From: Clostridiaceae bacterium | Lineage (GTDB): Bacteria > Bacillota > Clostridia > Oscillospirales > Acutalibacteraceae | Assembly: GCA_904502215.1 (NCBI GenBank) | Contig: CAJGDQ010000026.1 | Span: 1-10,877 of the forward strand | Reading direction: 5' to 3' | DNA: 10,877 nt | Shown: positions 1-6,174 of the stretch, piece after piece | How positions within the stretch are numbered: the stretch's first letter is position 1 | Layout of the letters: every line of letters starts with the position of its first letter | Notes under the pieces: generated by a model | What the model saw: the letters and a program-made list of their open reading frames with translations, nothing else | Databases searched by the model: none | Told to the model about the DNA's origin: nothing | Made by a program: the position numbers and the translations under genes

Positions 1-285
1 CTCATTATAAATCGGAATCATTTTAACATTTCCGTTTGATATTGCCATAAAAGCTATCGGAGAAACGGTAACTCCGGCCCCTCCGCCGCCACCAAAAAGC
101 TGAGCGCCTGTTTTTGAGGGGAAATCGCTGCCGCCTGTTGCTACACCAAAAGCCACTCTGCAAACAGGAACTAGGGTTATATCCCCAAATTCCATAGGTG
201 TTCCTGTTATAATATTGGCATCAACCATAGCCTTGAGCTTGTCCATAGTTGTGTCCATAATATTTTTAATATTATTCTCGCCCAT
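1..285 (-). CDS. ytfJ: GerW/YtfJ-family sporulation protein (partial, C-terminus off the left edge)
   Basis: An open frame of 95 codons runs from ATG at 285 to the window edge with no stop, so only the N-terminal part is visible. The visible protein starts MGENNIKNIMDTTMDKLKAM, followed by a GTPMEFGDITLVPVCRVAFG stretch (about residues 28-47) and a glycine-rich GGGGGAG run (65-71) before VSPIAFM. This pattern is typical of the YtfJ/GerW family, whose B. subtilis member is made in the forespore and is needed for proper spore germination; the biochemical role is not established. An AAAGGAGA site sits about 6 nt before the ATG. It is the last visible gene of the M50 protease-scpA-scpB-ytfJ operon, 48 bp after scpB. 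The family is usually roughly 130-150 residues, so about a third to two fifths is missing. The family call is from remembered motifs, with no search run. Confidence 0.85.
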   Translation of the reverse strand, partial: MGENNIKNIMDTTMDKLKAMVDANIITGTPMEFGDITLVPVCRVAFGVATGGSDFPSKTGAQLFGGGGGAGVTVSPIAFMAISNGNVKMIPIYNE

Positions 286-333
286 TATATTTCTCCTTTG
301 ATTTTTATATACTATTCCTCATAGAATATGTAT

Positions 334-900
334 TTATTCTTCCTCGGGGTTGAGCTCTAACTGTTCTCCAACATCATTTATTTCCTCGCCTGATTTCGGA
401 AGTGGCGGAAGCTCGGTTAAATCACTTAAATTAAAGCAACGAAGGAAGTTCTTTGTTGTTCCGTAAAGGAGTGGCTTGCCGGGAAGCTCAAGTCTTCCCC
501 TTTCCTCGATAAGACCTTTTTCTATAAGGGTTGTTACAACTCCCGAACAATCAACACCTCTAACCTGTTCAATAAAGGATTTAGTAACAGGCTGATTATA
601 AGCCACAACCGATAAAACCTCTAAAGCCGCATTTGAAAGAGGAGTTCTTCTTCTCATATCAAAGGCTTTTTTGATATATTCGGCATATTCCTTTTTGGTT
701 GCAAACTGATATGTATTTTCAAGTCTTAAAAGCTCTAAACCGCTGTTATTGCTCTCCATCTTGCTTTTAAGCATATCCATAATTTTAACAACCTTTTCGG
801 GTGTTATCTCAAAAACCTGAGCAAATCTATCAATGCTCATCGGCTCTCCACTTGCATATAAAACGGCAGAAAATGCCGATACTAACTGTTCATTATTCAT
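334..900 (-). CDS. scpB: Segregation and condensation protein B (ScpB)
   Basis: 188 residues. ScpB is the dimeric winged-helix subunit that binds the kleisin ScpA and completes the SMC-ScpAB condensin, which compacts and separates the chromosome near replication origins. The family pattern is clear. An N-terminal winged helix contains ASGEPMSIDRFAQVF (about 17-31). The second carries the hallmark NAALEVLSVVAYNQPVTKSF (about 90-109), then IEQVRGVDCSGVV, LIEKGLIEERGRLELPGKP and LLYGTTKNFLRCFNL. The acidic tail (about 170-188) is normal. Its ATG lies inside the end of scpA: the two share the 8 bases ATGAATAA, so translation is probably coupled. An AAGGAG lies 10 nt before the start, inside scpA. 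The length fits the family. Confidence 0.97.
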   Translation of the reverse strand: MNNEQLVSAFSAVLYASGEPMSIDRFAQVFEITPEKVVKIMDMLKSKMESNNSGLELLRLENTYQFATKKEYAEYIKKAFDMRRRTPLSNAALEVLSVVAYNQPVTKSFIEQVRGVDCSGVVTTLIEKGLIEERGRLELPGKPLLYGTTKNFLRCFNLSDLTELPPLPKSGEEINDVGEQLELNPEEE

Positions 901-1615
901 CTCTTTTATGCTCCTTGATAAGTGTTATTTCGGCTTCATCCGAATCGCCGTCAATACGGACTCTATTAGCCTTGCAAAGCTCAAGAACCGCTAAAAATGT
1001 TGCAACAAGCTCGGAACGGCTATTGGCAGTTTTATAAAGACTGCTAAGCTTTTTCTTAGAACCGCTCCAAAGATTTCTAATAACAAAAACTATTCTTGTT
1101 GAAACAGCAACTATCTTTTTGGCAACTATCTTGGTAAAGGGTGCAGTTGAGGGGGGAAGCTTTCTCTTGCCTCGGCCCACCGCCGAAAGATATGATAAAT
1201 ACAAAACATCGCTCGAATGAACAAGCTCATAGGTTTTATCGAAATCATATTCACTGGGGCTTTTAACAAACAAATCAAAGCCATCCTGCATTTCGGAGAA
1301 CTTCTTTGCAACCTGCTTGCAAACCATATATTCAAGCAATTCTCCAACAAGCTCTTCCTTAAGGCTAACAATCTCATCGTGCTTAGGAAGAAGGCTTACC
1401 GTTTTGATATACAAAAGCCTTGAAGCCATTTCAAGAAATTCACTTCCAAGCTCCATTTCTTCCTTTTCAAAGAGCTTTATTTGCTCTAAGTATTGGTCGA
1501 TAAGCTCGGTTAGCTGAATATCATAAATATTAAACTTATTTCGGGCAATGAGCTGCAAAAGCAAATCAAGAGGCCCTTCAAAGCCTTCAATTTTATAACA
1601 AAGTATGTTTTCCAT
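893..1615 (-). CDS. scpA: Segregation and condensation protein A (ScpA, kleisin)
   Basis: 240 residues. ScpA is the kleisin that bridges the two heads of an SMC dimer, with its N-terminal helices on the SMC neck and its C-terminal winged helix on the opposite head cap; ScpB binds the middle. The N-terminus has the family signature GFEGPLDLLLQLIARNKFNI (11-30), followed by YDIQLTELIDQYLEQI and SEFLEMASRLLYIKTVSLLP. The C-terminal part (about 165-235) has the expected winged-helix pattern ending in LELCKANRVRID and EAEITLI. The start is ATG at 1615 with AGGAG 5 nt upstream; the TAG stop of the preceding M50 protease gene overlaps that site. Its stop overlaps the scpB start by 8 bp. No smc gene is present in the window; the partner must be encoded elsewhere. 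Confidence 0.97.
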   Translation of the reverse strand: MENILCYKIEGFEGPLDLLLQLIARNKFNIYDIQLTELIDQYLEQIKLFEKEEMELGSEFLEMASRLLYIKTVSLLPKHDEIVSLKEELVGELLEYMVCKQVAKKFSEMQDGFDLFVKSPSEYDFDKTYELVHSSDVLYLSYLSAVGRGKRKLPPSTAPFTKIVAKKIVAVSTRIVFVIRNLWSGSKKKLSSLYKTANSRSELVATFLAVLELCKANRVRIDGDSDEAEITLIKEHKRDE

Positions 1616-1623
1616 TTGTTCTC

Positions 1624-2298
1624 CTAAATAAATAATCTAAAAGGTAATGATGCTATAAATTCAAGTCCTCTTGCTATCACGGTTGAAATTAAATCGAGAG
1701 GACCATCTAAAATCCCAAGCCAAAGTAAAGCTATGACTCCCCAAAAGATATATCTTTCATAACGCATTAAAGCATAATAATATTTATTGGGAAGAAAGGC
1801 CGATAAAAGCCTCGAGCCATCAAGCGGCGGAATGGGTAAAAGATTAAATACCGCAAGATGAATATTCAACTGAGCAACATATAAAAAGAAAATCGCAACA
1901 TAAAACAAAAACTCAACGCTGTTCGAAAGAAAGGTTAAACCATAAAAAGCAAAGTATGAAATCAAGGCTAAAACAATATTGGCTAAAGGTCCTGCAAAGG
2001 CGGTTATTGCCATATCTCTTTTAGGATTTCTAAAATTATAATGATTAACCTGAACCGGTTTTGCCCAACCAAAGTTAAAAAGCAAAATACAAAGAGCGCC
2101 GATATAATCAATATGCGCAAAGGGATTAAGGGTTAATCTTCCCTGCCAACGAGGAGTATCATCACCAAGCTTCACCGCCGCAAAGCCATGCGCAAACTCA
2201 TGAATGGGCAAGGTTATGAAGATAACCGCAATACCCGAAAGCAGATATATAATTATCTCGGCAAATCCCATATTCCCCGAAAGAATACTCCTTAACAA
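1624..2298 (-). CDS. Site-2-protease-type M50 membrane metalloprotease
   Basis: 224 residues from TTG at 2298. This is a polytopic membrane protein of the short M50 (S2P/rhomboid-unrelated YwhC-type) group without a PDZ domain. The zinc motif HEFAH (33-37) sits in the first membrane helix, followed by KLGDDTPRWQGRLTLNP (43-59). FAGPLANI lies at 101-108, and the third zinc-ligand region NLLPIPPLDG at 152-161 supplies the conserved Asp. About five hydrophobic segments are visible. Start choice: GGAG lies 8 nt before the TTG, and the resulting MLRSILSG opening matches the usual family N-terminus. A later ATG at 2271 would give 215 residues, but its nearest strong AAGGAG is 16 nt away. The substrate is unknown. 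It is the first gene of the operon leading to scpA, scpB and ytfJ, a neighbourhood I recall as common in Clostridia. Confidence 0.93.
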   Translation of the reverse strand: MLRSILSGNMGFAEIIIYLLSGIAVIFITLPIHEFAHGFAAVKLGDDTPRWQGRLTLNPFAHIDYIGALCILLFNFGWAKPVQVNHYNFRNPKRDMAITAFAGPLANIVLALISYFAFYGLTFLSNSVEFLFYVAIFFLYVAQLNIHLAVFNLLPIPPLDGSRLLSAFLPNKYYYALMRYERYIFWGVIALLWLGILDGPLDLISTVIARGLEFIASLPFRLFI

Positions 2299-2306
2299 AA
2301 TAATCG

Positions 2307-2310
2307 CTCC
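2307..2310 (-). promoter_or_regulatory. Ribosome binding site for the TTG start of the M50 protease
   Basis: GGAG on the minus strand with 8 nt to TTG at 2298. A second, stronger AAGGAG (2288-2293) lies inside the extended frame, 16 nt from the internal ATG at 2271, which is too far for efficient use. This spacing is the main reason for preferring the TTG start. Confidence 0.55.
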
Positions 2311-2331
2311 AATTCACACTTATTCAAAATA

Positions 2332-2360
2332 ATTATATAACATTATTGACACAAATACAA
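2332..2360 (-). promoter_or_regulatory. Sigma-A-type promoter for the M50-scpA-scpB-ytfJ operon
   Basis: On the minus strand there is a -35 box TTGTAT (2355-2360), a 17-bp spacer and a perfect -10 box TATAAT (2332-2337). Transcription would start near 2325, leaving a leader of about 27 nt before the TTG at 2298. The site lies just after the terminator of the upstream PBP gene, which argues that the protease-scp operon is transcribed separately. The -35 matches consensus only in TTG. Confidence 0.6.
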
Positions 2361-2373
2361 GAAAAAGATACAA

Positions 2374-2403
2374 AAACCGCAGAGGTATTTTCCTCTGCGG
2401 TTT
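2374..2403 (-). terminator. Rho-independent terminator after the PBP gene
   Basis: A perfect 12-bp stem (2374-2385 with 2392-2403, core CCGCAGAGG) with a 6-nt loop, followed on the minus strand by TTTTTG. It begins 4 bp after the PBP stop codon. Confidence 0.9.
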
Positions 2404-2407
2404 GTTG

Positions 2408-4693
2408 TTAATTATCAACTTGATTTTCGGGCGTATCAGTCGGCTGAGACGGAGTAGTCGGCGGTGTTTCGCTACTACTCTCCCCTGTGCTTTCATTTCC
2501 CGATGAACTATCTTGCTCGGGGGGTGACTCACTTGGTGTTTCTATCTCACTCGAGGTTCCCTCAGATGAAGTTGGAGGCTCACTCGTTGTGCCCTCAGAT
2601 GAGGTTGACGATGAGGATGAGGTTTCGGAAGAACTCGGTGTTGTTGATGATACCTCACTCTCCTCAGAGGAGGCAGTTCCTGTTATGGTTGCAAAATTCG
2701 AAGGGGTTGTTCCATTCTTATAGTATCCGCTACCCTTCTTATAAACATCCTCGCTATCAGTAAAGCTCTTGAACTCAAGGCCTTTATGAACTTGGCGCAT
2801 AACCTCACGCCAAACCGTAGCAGCAGCCGAGGTGCTGTGTATCTCCTGCTGTTTATCAAAACCATACCAAACCGAGCCTACATAGTAAGGACTTCCTGCA
2901 ACCATCCATAAGTCCTTAGATTCGCTCGAGGTGCCTGTTTTAGCATATGCCTTCATAGAGCTAAAGCCTGCTATACCGCCACCTGTTCCCTCGCTACCGT
3001 AAACAACACCCTGAAGCAGGTGGTTCATAATAGTGGCCGTTGCCTCGCTTATAACCTGGTCGCCCTTGTAATCATACTCTAAAACCGTATCTCCCTGAGG
3101 GTCAACAATCTTGAAATAGGTTGTTGGCTCATAGAATTTTCCATTATTGCCGAATATCGCATAGGCAGCCGCCGATTCGGTTGTTGTTATACCATAATGA
3201 CAACCGCCGAGAGCCAAGGAAGAAAGGTTTTTATCGGCATCAACAAGATAACTCATTTTGAGTTTATTCTTAAGGAAATCAAAAGAATCTTCAACACCAA
3301 TATCCTTTAAAAGCTTAACAGGAATAGTGTTGGCCGATTTTCTTATAGCATAATCAACCGTTATATCATTTTTATAGTATCCATACCATTCGGCAGGACC
3401 GGGCTTTCCATCAGGATAGTATTTTTCTATCGGCTCATCCTTAACTATCGAGGTATAGTCAATCATATCCTTTTCAACTGCCAAGGCATAAACGCCGATA
3501 GGCTTCATAGTGGAGCCGGGTTGCCTTGGAAAAGCGGTTGCACGGTTAAGTCCTCTGTTAACCGTTTTCTCACCTGCTCCGCCAACAAGACCTACAATAT
3601 GGCCCTCATAGTCCATAATGGTCATAGCCGACTGCACGTGAACCTTCTCGCCTTGCAAATTTTCGCCCTTTAGGTAGAAATATTTGCCTGTATTTTCATA
3701 AACCTTTTCCATTGAGCTTTGGATTTCAGGCTTAACGGTTGCATAAATTTTATAGCCGCCGTTATAAAGCATTGTTGAAGCAACCGACTCACTGCAACCA
3801 TATTTCTTGGCTAAATCAGAAATAAGCTCTTCTATCAATGCATCTATGAAATAATTATTTATATCAGAATCAAGCTTTTCTTCTCTTGAAGTATCGAGGG
3901 TTATATCCTTATCATAAGACTCAAGATACTCTTTCTCGGTTATACTGCCGATTTCAAACATTTTATCAAGAACGGTGTTTCTTCGTTCCTTATTCTTTGC
4001 CGCACCCGTTAACAGATTATATCTTGAGGGGTTTTGGGTTATAGCGGCAATAGCAGCGCACTCAACAAGCGTTAACTCCTCAACATCCTTATTGAAATAA
4101 TAGTTTGCCGCAACCTGAACTCCGCAAATTCCGTTGCCCAAGGCAATAGTATTAAGATAAGCCTCTAAAATCTCGGTTTTATTAAGGCGATTTTCAATAA
4201 GCATTGCCCTTATTATCTCACGGAATTTTCTAAAAGCATCTCGGCTTTTATCCGAGGTTACATTTTTAATAAGCTGTTGGGTTATGGTTGAGCCGCCGAA
4301 CTCGGTTTCATCAAACTTGAAAACATAGTTTCCGATAGCGCCAAAGGTTCTTCGCCAGTTAACACCCTTATGTTCATAAAAGGTTTCATCCTCTATGGCG
4401 ATAAAGGCATTTTGAAGATTCTTAGGAACACGGCTAATGCCAACCCAAATTCTGTTTTCATCGCCATGAAGCCTTTTGTATTCCTTCCAACCGCCGTTTT
4501 CATCCTCAACCAAAACAACCGAGGTTAAATTCATTTCCATATTTTTTATATTTTCAGCAATCTTGGTTGCCGAAAAGAAATCAACCTTTTTTTCCGACTT
4601 AACATAAGGCGGGATTGCAAAAATCAAAGAAACGGTTGAAACAACTAATATGCAGGCCAAAACCGAATAAAGCTTTTTAAAAATCTTTTCCAT
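2408..4693 (-). CDS. Class A penicillin-binding protein (bifunctional transglycosylase/transpeptidase)
   Basis: 761 residues from ATG at 4693. It polymerises lipid II into glycan strands and cross-links the stem peptides on the outer face of the membrane. There is a cytoplasmic N-terminus with basic residues, then one membrane anchor (about 8-27). The GT51 domain follows, with AIEDETFYEHKG (99-110, catalytic Glu101) and GGSTITQQ (133-140). The transpeptidase domain has the three expected motifs: STMK (394-397, acylated Ser394), SAN (453-455) and KTGTS (585-589). Residues from about 672 to 761 form a low-complexity Ser/Thr/Glu/Pro tail, probably disordered and lying in the cell wall. A TTG three codons upstream (4702) is rejected because it abuts the AAAGG site with no spacing. 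The gene has its own terminator and a long paired leader. Which PBP paralogue it is cannot be told. Confidence 0.97.
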   Translation of the reverse strand: MEKIFKKLYSVLACILVVSTVSLIFAIPPYVKSEKKVDFFSATKIAENIKNMEMNLTSVVLVEDENGGWKEYKRLHGDENRIWVGISRVPKNLQNAFIAIEDETFYEHKGVNWRRTFGAIGNYVFKFDETEFGGSTITQQLIKNVTSDKSRDAFRKFREIIRAMLIENRLNKTEILEAYLNTIALGNGICGVQVAANYYFNKDVEELTLVECAAIAAITQNPSRYNLLTGAAKNKERRNTVLDKMFEIGSITEKEYLESYDKDITLDTSREEKLDSDINNYFIDALIEELISDLAKKYGCSESVASTMLYNGGYKIYATVKPEIQSSMEKVYENTGKYFYLKGENLQGEKVHVQSAMTIMDYEGHIVGLVGGAGEKTVNRGLNRATAFPRQPGSTMKPIGVYALAVEKDMIDYTSIVKDEPIEKYYPDGKPGPAEWYGYYKNDITVDYAIRKSANTIPVKLLKDIGVEDSFDFLKNKLKMSYLVDADKNLSSLALGGCHYGITTTESAAAYAIFGNNGKFYEPTTYFKIVDPQGDTVLEYDYKGDQVISEATATIMNHLLQGVVYGSEGTGGGIAGFSSMKAYAKTGTSSESKDLWMVAGSPYYVGSVWYGFDKQQEIHSTSAAATVWREVMRQVHKGLEFKSFTDSEDVYKKGSGYYKNGTTPSNFATITGTASSEESEVSSTTPSSSETSSSSSTSSEGTTSEPPTSSEGTSSEIETPSESPPEQDSSSGNESTGESSSETPPTTPSQPTDTPENQVDN

Positions 4694-4702
4694 ATATTCC
4701 AA

Positions 4703-4707
4703 CCTTT
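4703..4707 (-). promoter_or_regulatory. Ribosome binding site that fixes the PBP start at 4693
   Basis: AAAGG on the minus strand, with 9 nt to ATG at 4693 but none to the in-frame TTG at 4702. This favours the 761-residue form. Confidence 0.65.
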
Positions 4708-4720
4708 CTTATATTTTTAA

Positions 4721-4817
4721 TCTATAATAATTATAGAATGTCGAAGCGCTTTTCAGCGATTCGACAAGCCGATTTTATCGGCTTCTGCCAATTCAAATTA
4801 TTATTAATTGAATTGGC
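4721..4817. repeat. Tandem of four hairpins close to the PBP start
   Basis: Four consecutive inverted repeats. The first is 8 bp around a single base (4721-4728 with 4730-4737). The second spans 4740-4765, with GTCGAA/TTCGAC outside, one G-A mismatch, then CGCT/AGCG and a TTTC loop. The third is 8 bp with a TTT loop (4766-4773 with 4777-4784). The fourth is 10 bp with an 11-nt loop (4787-4796 with 4808-4817). Gaps between them are only 0-2 bases. Confidence 0.85.
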
Positions 4818-4831
4818 TCGATAATTATTGC

Positions 4832-4931
4832 AATGGTCATCGCCAAATTTTCGAAGAAAATTTGCAACCAAATCGTAGATTTGGTGTCGAAACAATGCTT
4901 TTAAGCACTGTTTCGACTATCTATGACCATT
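4832..4931. repeat. Three hairpins enclosed by an outer inverted repeat (cloverleaf-like)
   Basis: The outer repeat is AATGGTCAT (4832-4840) with ATGACCATT (4923-4931). Inside are a 9-bp stem with a 3-nt loop (4844-4852/4856-4864), an 8-bp stem with a 3-nt loop (4867-4874/4878-4885) and a long stem (4886-4900/4903-4917) of 9+5 bp with one A-C mismatch. It is not a tRNA: the arms and loops do not fit and there is no T-loop or acceptor pattern. Confidence 0.85.
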
Positions 4932-4960
4932 ATTATATCACTTATGGAAATATTTATCAA
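4932..4960 (-). promoter_or_regulatory. Strong sigma-A-type promoter for the PBP leader and gene
   Basis: On the minus strand there is a -35 box TTGATA (4955-4960, five of six consensus bases), a 17-bp spacer and a -10 box TATAAT (4932-4937), preceded by TGA so that it also forms an extended -10. This is the best promoter match in the window. Transcription should begin at about 4923-4929, at the right edge of the hairpin cluster. Its -35 box is 15 bp from that of the divergent rightward promoter. Confidence 0.75.
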
Positions 4961-4975
4961 TCTTTAATTTTCCTA

Positions 4976-5004
4976 TTGTGTATTATGAAAATATATAGTA
5001 TAAT
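4976..5004 (+). promoter_or_regulatory. Promoter of the nifZ-thiI-pncC-sortase operon
   Basis: -35 box TTGTGT (4976-4981), a 17-bp spacer and a perfect -10 box TATAAT (4999-5004). The start would be near 5011, giving a short leader of about 30 nt before the TTG start at 5041. The -35 is weak (TTG only). Confidence 0.65.
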
Positions 5005-5022
5005 ATACTTAATATACTATAT
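4993..5022 (+). promoter_or_regulatory. Dyad operator candidate over the rightward -10 box and start site
   Basis: Perfect 10-bp inverted repeat ATATAGTATA (4993-5002) and TATACTATAT (5013-5022) with a 10-base centre. The centre carries a further TATACT (5004-5009), 9 bp from the TATACT at 5013-5018. Covering the -10 box and the predicted start, it is placed as a repressor site would be. The regulator is unknown; the sequence is A+T-only apart from two symmetric G/C positions and one C in the centre, so chance symmetry is possible. Confidence 0.45.
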
Positions 5023-5040
5023 GTTGGAAGTGTTATTGAT

Positions 5041-6174
5041 TTGGAACACATAATATATTTAGATAACAGCGCAACAACCAAGCCGTGCGAAAAGTCGGTT
5101 GAGAGCATAAATAAGGCCTTGAAATCATTTTGGGGCAACCCCTCTTCTCTTCATTCCTTAGGACTTGATGCCGAGCTTGAAGTAGATGAAGCCCGTAGTC
5201 TTTTAGCAAAAATAATTTCGGCTAACAAGGATGAAATTATTTTCACAGGAAGCGGAACCGAGGCTAATAACACAGCTATTATGTCGGTTTTAAATAGCCG
5301 CAACAAAAAAATAATAACAACCCATATCGAACATCCTTCGGTTTTAGAAACCGTTAAAAGACTTGAGGAAAAAGGGTTTGAAGTTATCCGTCTTGGCTGC
5401 GATAAAAATGGAATTATAAAGCTTGATGAACTCGAAAATGCGCTTGATGATAAGGTTTGCCTTGTTAGCATTATGCTTGTTAACAACGAGATAGGCTCTA
5501 TTCAGCCGATAGCCGAGGCCTCAAAGCTTATAAAAAGATTAGCTCCAAACGCTCTTTTCCACTGTGATGCAGTTCAAGGCTTTGGAAAATTACCCATAAA
5601 TGTTAAAGCCTTAGGAGTTGATTTATTAAGTGCCAGCGCCCATAAAATTCACGGCCCTAAGGGTATCGGATTTTTATACTGCAAAAAGGGTGTTAAATTA
5701 AATCCCTTAATAACAGGCGGAGGTCAAGAAAAAGGTCTTCGTTCGGGCACCGAATCAGTGCCTCTTATTATGGGCTTTAAGGGTGCTGCCGAGCAAATCG
5801 GCGATTTTATAAAAAACGAAAATTATATTAAAGAACTAAATTCTTATGCGAGAGATGTTTTTGCCTCTTCAGGCTTTATAACAATAAATTCACCCGAAAA
5901 TGCAAGTCCTTATATACTTAACATTTCTCTTCAGGGCTACCGCTCCGAAACATTGCTTCATTTTTTGGAGAATAAAAACATTTTCGTTTCTAGCGGAAGC
6001 GCCTGCGCCAAGGGTAAACCAAGCTATGTTTTAGAGGCATTAGGACTAAACAGAGCCTTGGCTGATAGCGCATTAAGACTTAGTTTTTCAAGAGATAACA
6101 CCAAGGAGGATATAGACCTGACCTTTGAGGCTTTAAGTCAAGCCACTAAAAAGCTCAGGAAAAGCAATATATGA
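5041..6174 (+). CDS. nifZ: Cysteine desulfurase (NifS/IscS family, NifZ-like partner of ThiI)
   Basis: 377 residues from TTG at 5041. This PLP enzyme takes sulfur from L-cysteine as a persulfide and passes it to an acceptor protein. Motifs seen: IYLDNSATTKP (5-15), GTEANN (72-77), HIEHPS (95-100), HCDAVQ (174-179), the PLP lysine in SASAHKIHGPKG (Lys202) and the catalytic cysteine in SSGSAC (Cys322), in the class I long loop. The product opens MEHIIYLDNSATT, as is usual for the family. A weak GGAAG lies 10 nt upstream, and no better in-frame start exists. It overlaps thiI by ATGA. In B. subtilis the thiI-linked desulfurase NifZ is dedicated to 4-thiouridine, so the same role is inferred here; a wider IscS-like role is possible. 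The symbol is meant in the B. subtilis sense, not the nitrogen-fixation one. Confidence 0.93.
   Translation: MEHIIYLDNSATTKPCEKSVESINKALKSFWGNPSSLHSLGLDAELEVDEARSLLAKIISANKDEIIFTGSGTEANNTAIMSVLNSRNKKIITTHIEHPSVLETVKRLEEKGFEVIRLGCDKNGIIKLDELENALDDKVCLVSIMLVNNEIGSIQPIAEASKLIKRLAPNALFHCDAVQGFGKLPINVKALGVDLLSASAHKIHGPKGIGFLYCKKGVKLNPLITGGGQEKGLRSGTESVPLIMGFKGAAEQIGDFIKNENYIKELNSYARDVFASSGFITINSPENASPYILNISLQGYRSETLLHFLENKNIFVSSGSACAKGKPSYVLEALGLNRALADSALRLSFSRDNTKEDIDLTFEALSQATKKLRKSNI

Larger units (their letters stand above)
4694..4928 (-). ncRNA. Candidate structured 5' leader RNA of the PBP gene
   Basis: About 235 nt between a near-consensus minus-strand promoter (4932-4960) and the PBP start codon. 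Nearly all of 4721-4931 falls into inverted repeats. In RNA order these are 4886-4917, 4867-4885 and 4844-4864, all three enclosed by a helix of 4923-4931 with 4832-4840; then 4787-4817, 4766-4784, 4740-4765 and 4721-4737. None is followed by a U-run, so it does not look like a simple attenuator, and I do not recognise a known riboswitch class. No direct sequestration of the AAAGG site is obvious. It could be a cis-regulatory leader, a processed small RNA, or a palindromic repeat cluster that happens to be transcribed. The pairing is seen directly; the function is inference. Confidence 0.45.

Noticed and set aside
2464..2763. Plus-strand open frames of 78-99 codons opposite the PBP tail
   Set aside because: They arise from the low-complexity Ser/Glu codons of the tail read in antisense, lack ribosome binding sites and resemble nothing known.
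4700..4702. TTG three codons upstream as the PBP start
   Set aside because: The AAAGG site touches it directly; the ATG at 4693 has proper 9-nt spacing.
4730..4735. TATAAT on the minus strand as a second PBP promoter
   Set aside because: No -35-like sequence lies 16-18 bp upstream, and the hexamer is part of the 4721-4737 palindrome.
4721..4817. The tandem hairpins as transcription terminators
   Set aside because: None is followed by a T-run on either strand, and no gene ends nearby; the flanking genes diverge.
4832..4931. The cloverleaf-like three-hairpin element as a tRNA gene
   Set aside because: Arm lengths are wrong (long AT-rich stems, 2-3 nt loops), there is no T-loop GTTC pattern, no anticodon loop of 7 and no acceptor-stem geometry.
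4721..4931. The hairpin cluster as a CRISPR array
   Set aside because: The repeats are palindromes of differing sequence with no constant repeat and no regular spacers, and there are no cas genes.
4808..5053. An 81-codon plus-strand open frame across the divergent intergenic region
   Set aside because: It runs through the inverted repeats and both promoters, has no ribosome binding site, resembles no protein I know, and overlaps the desulfurase start.
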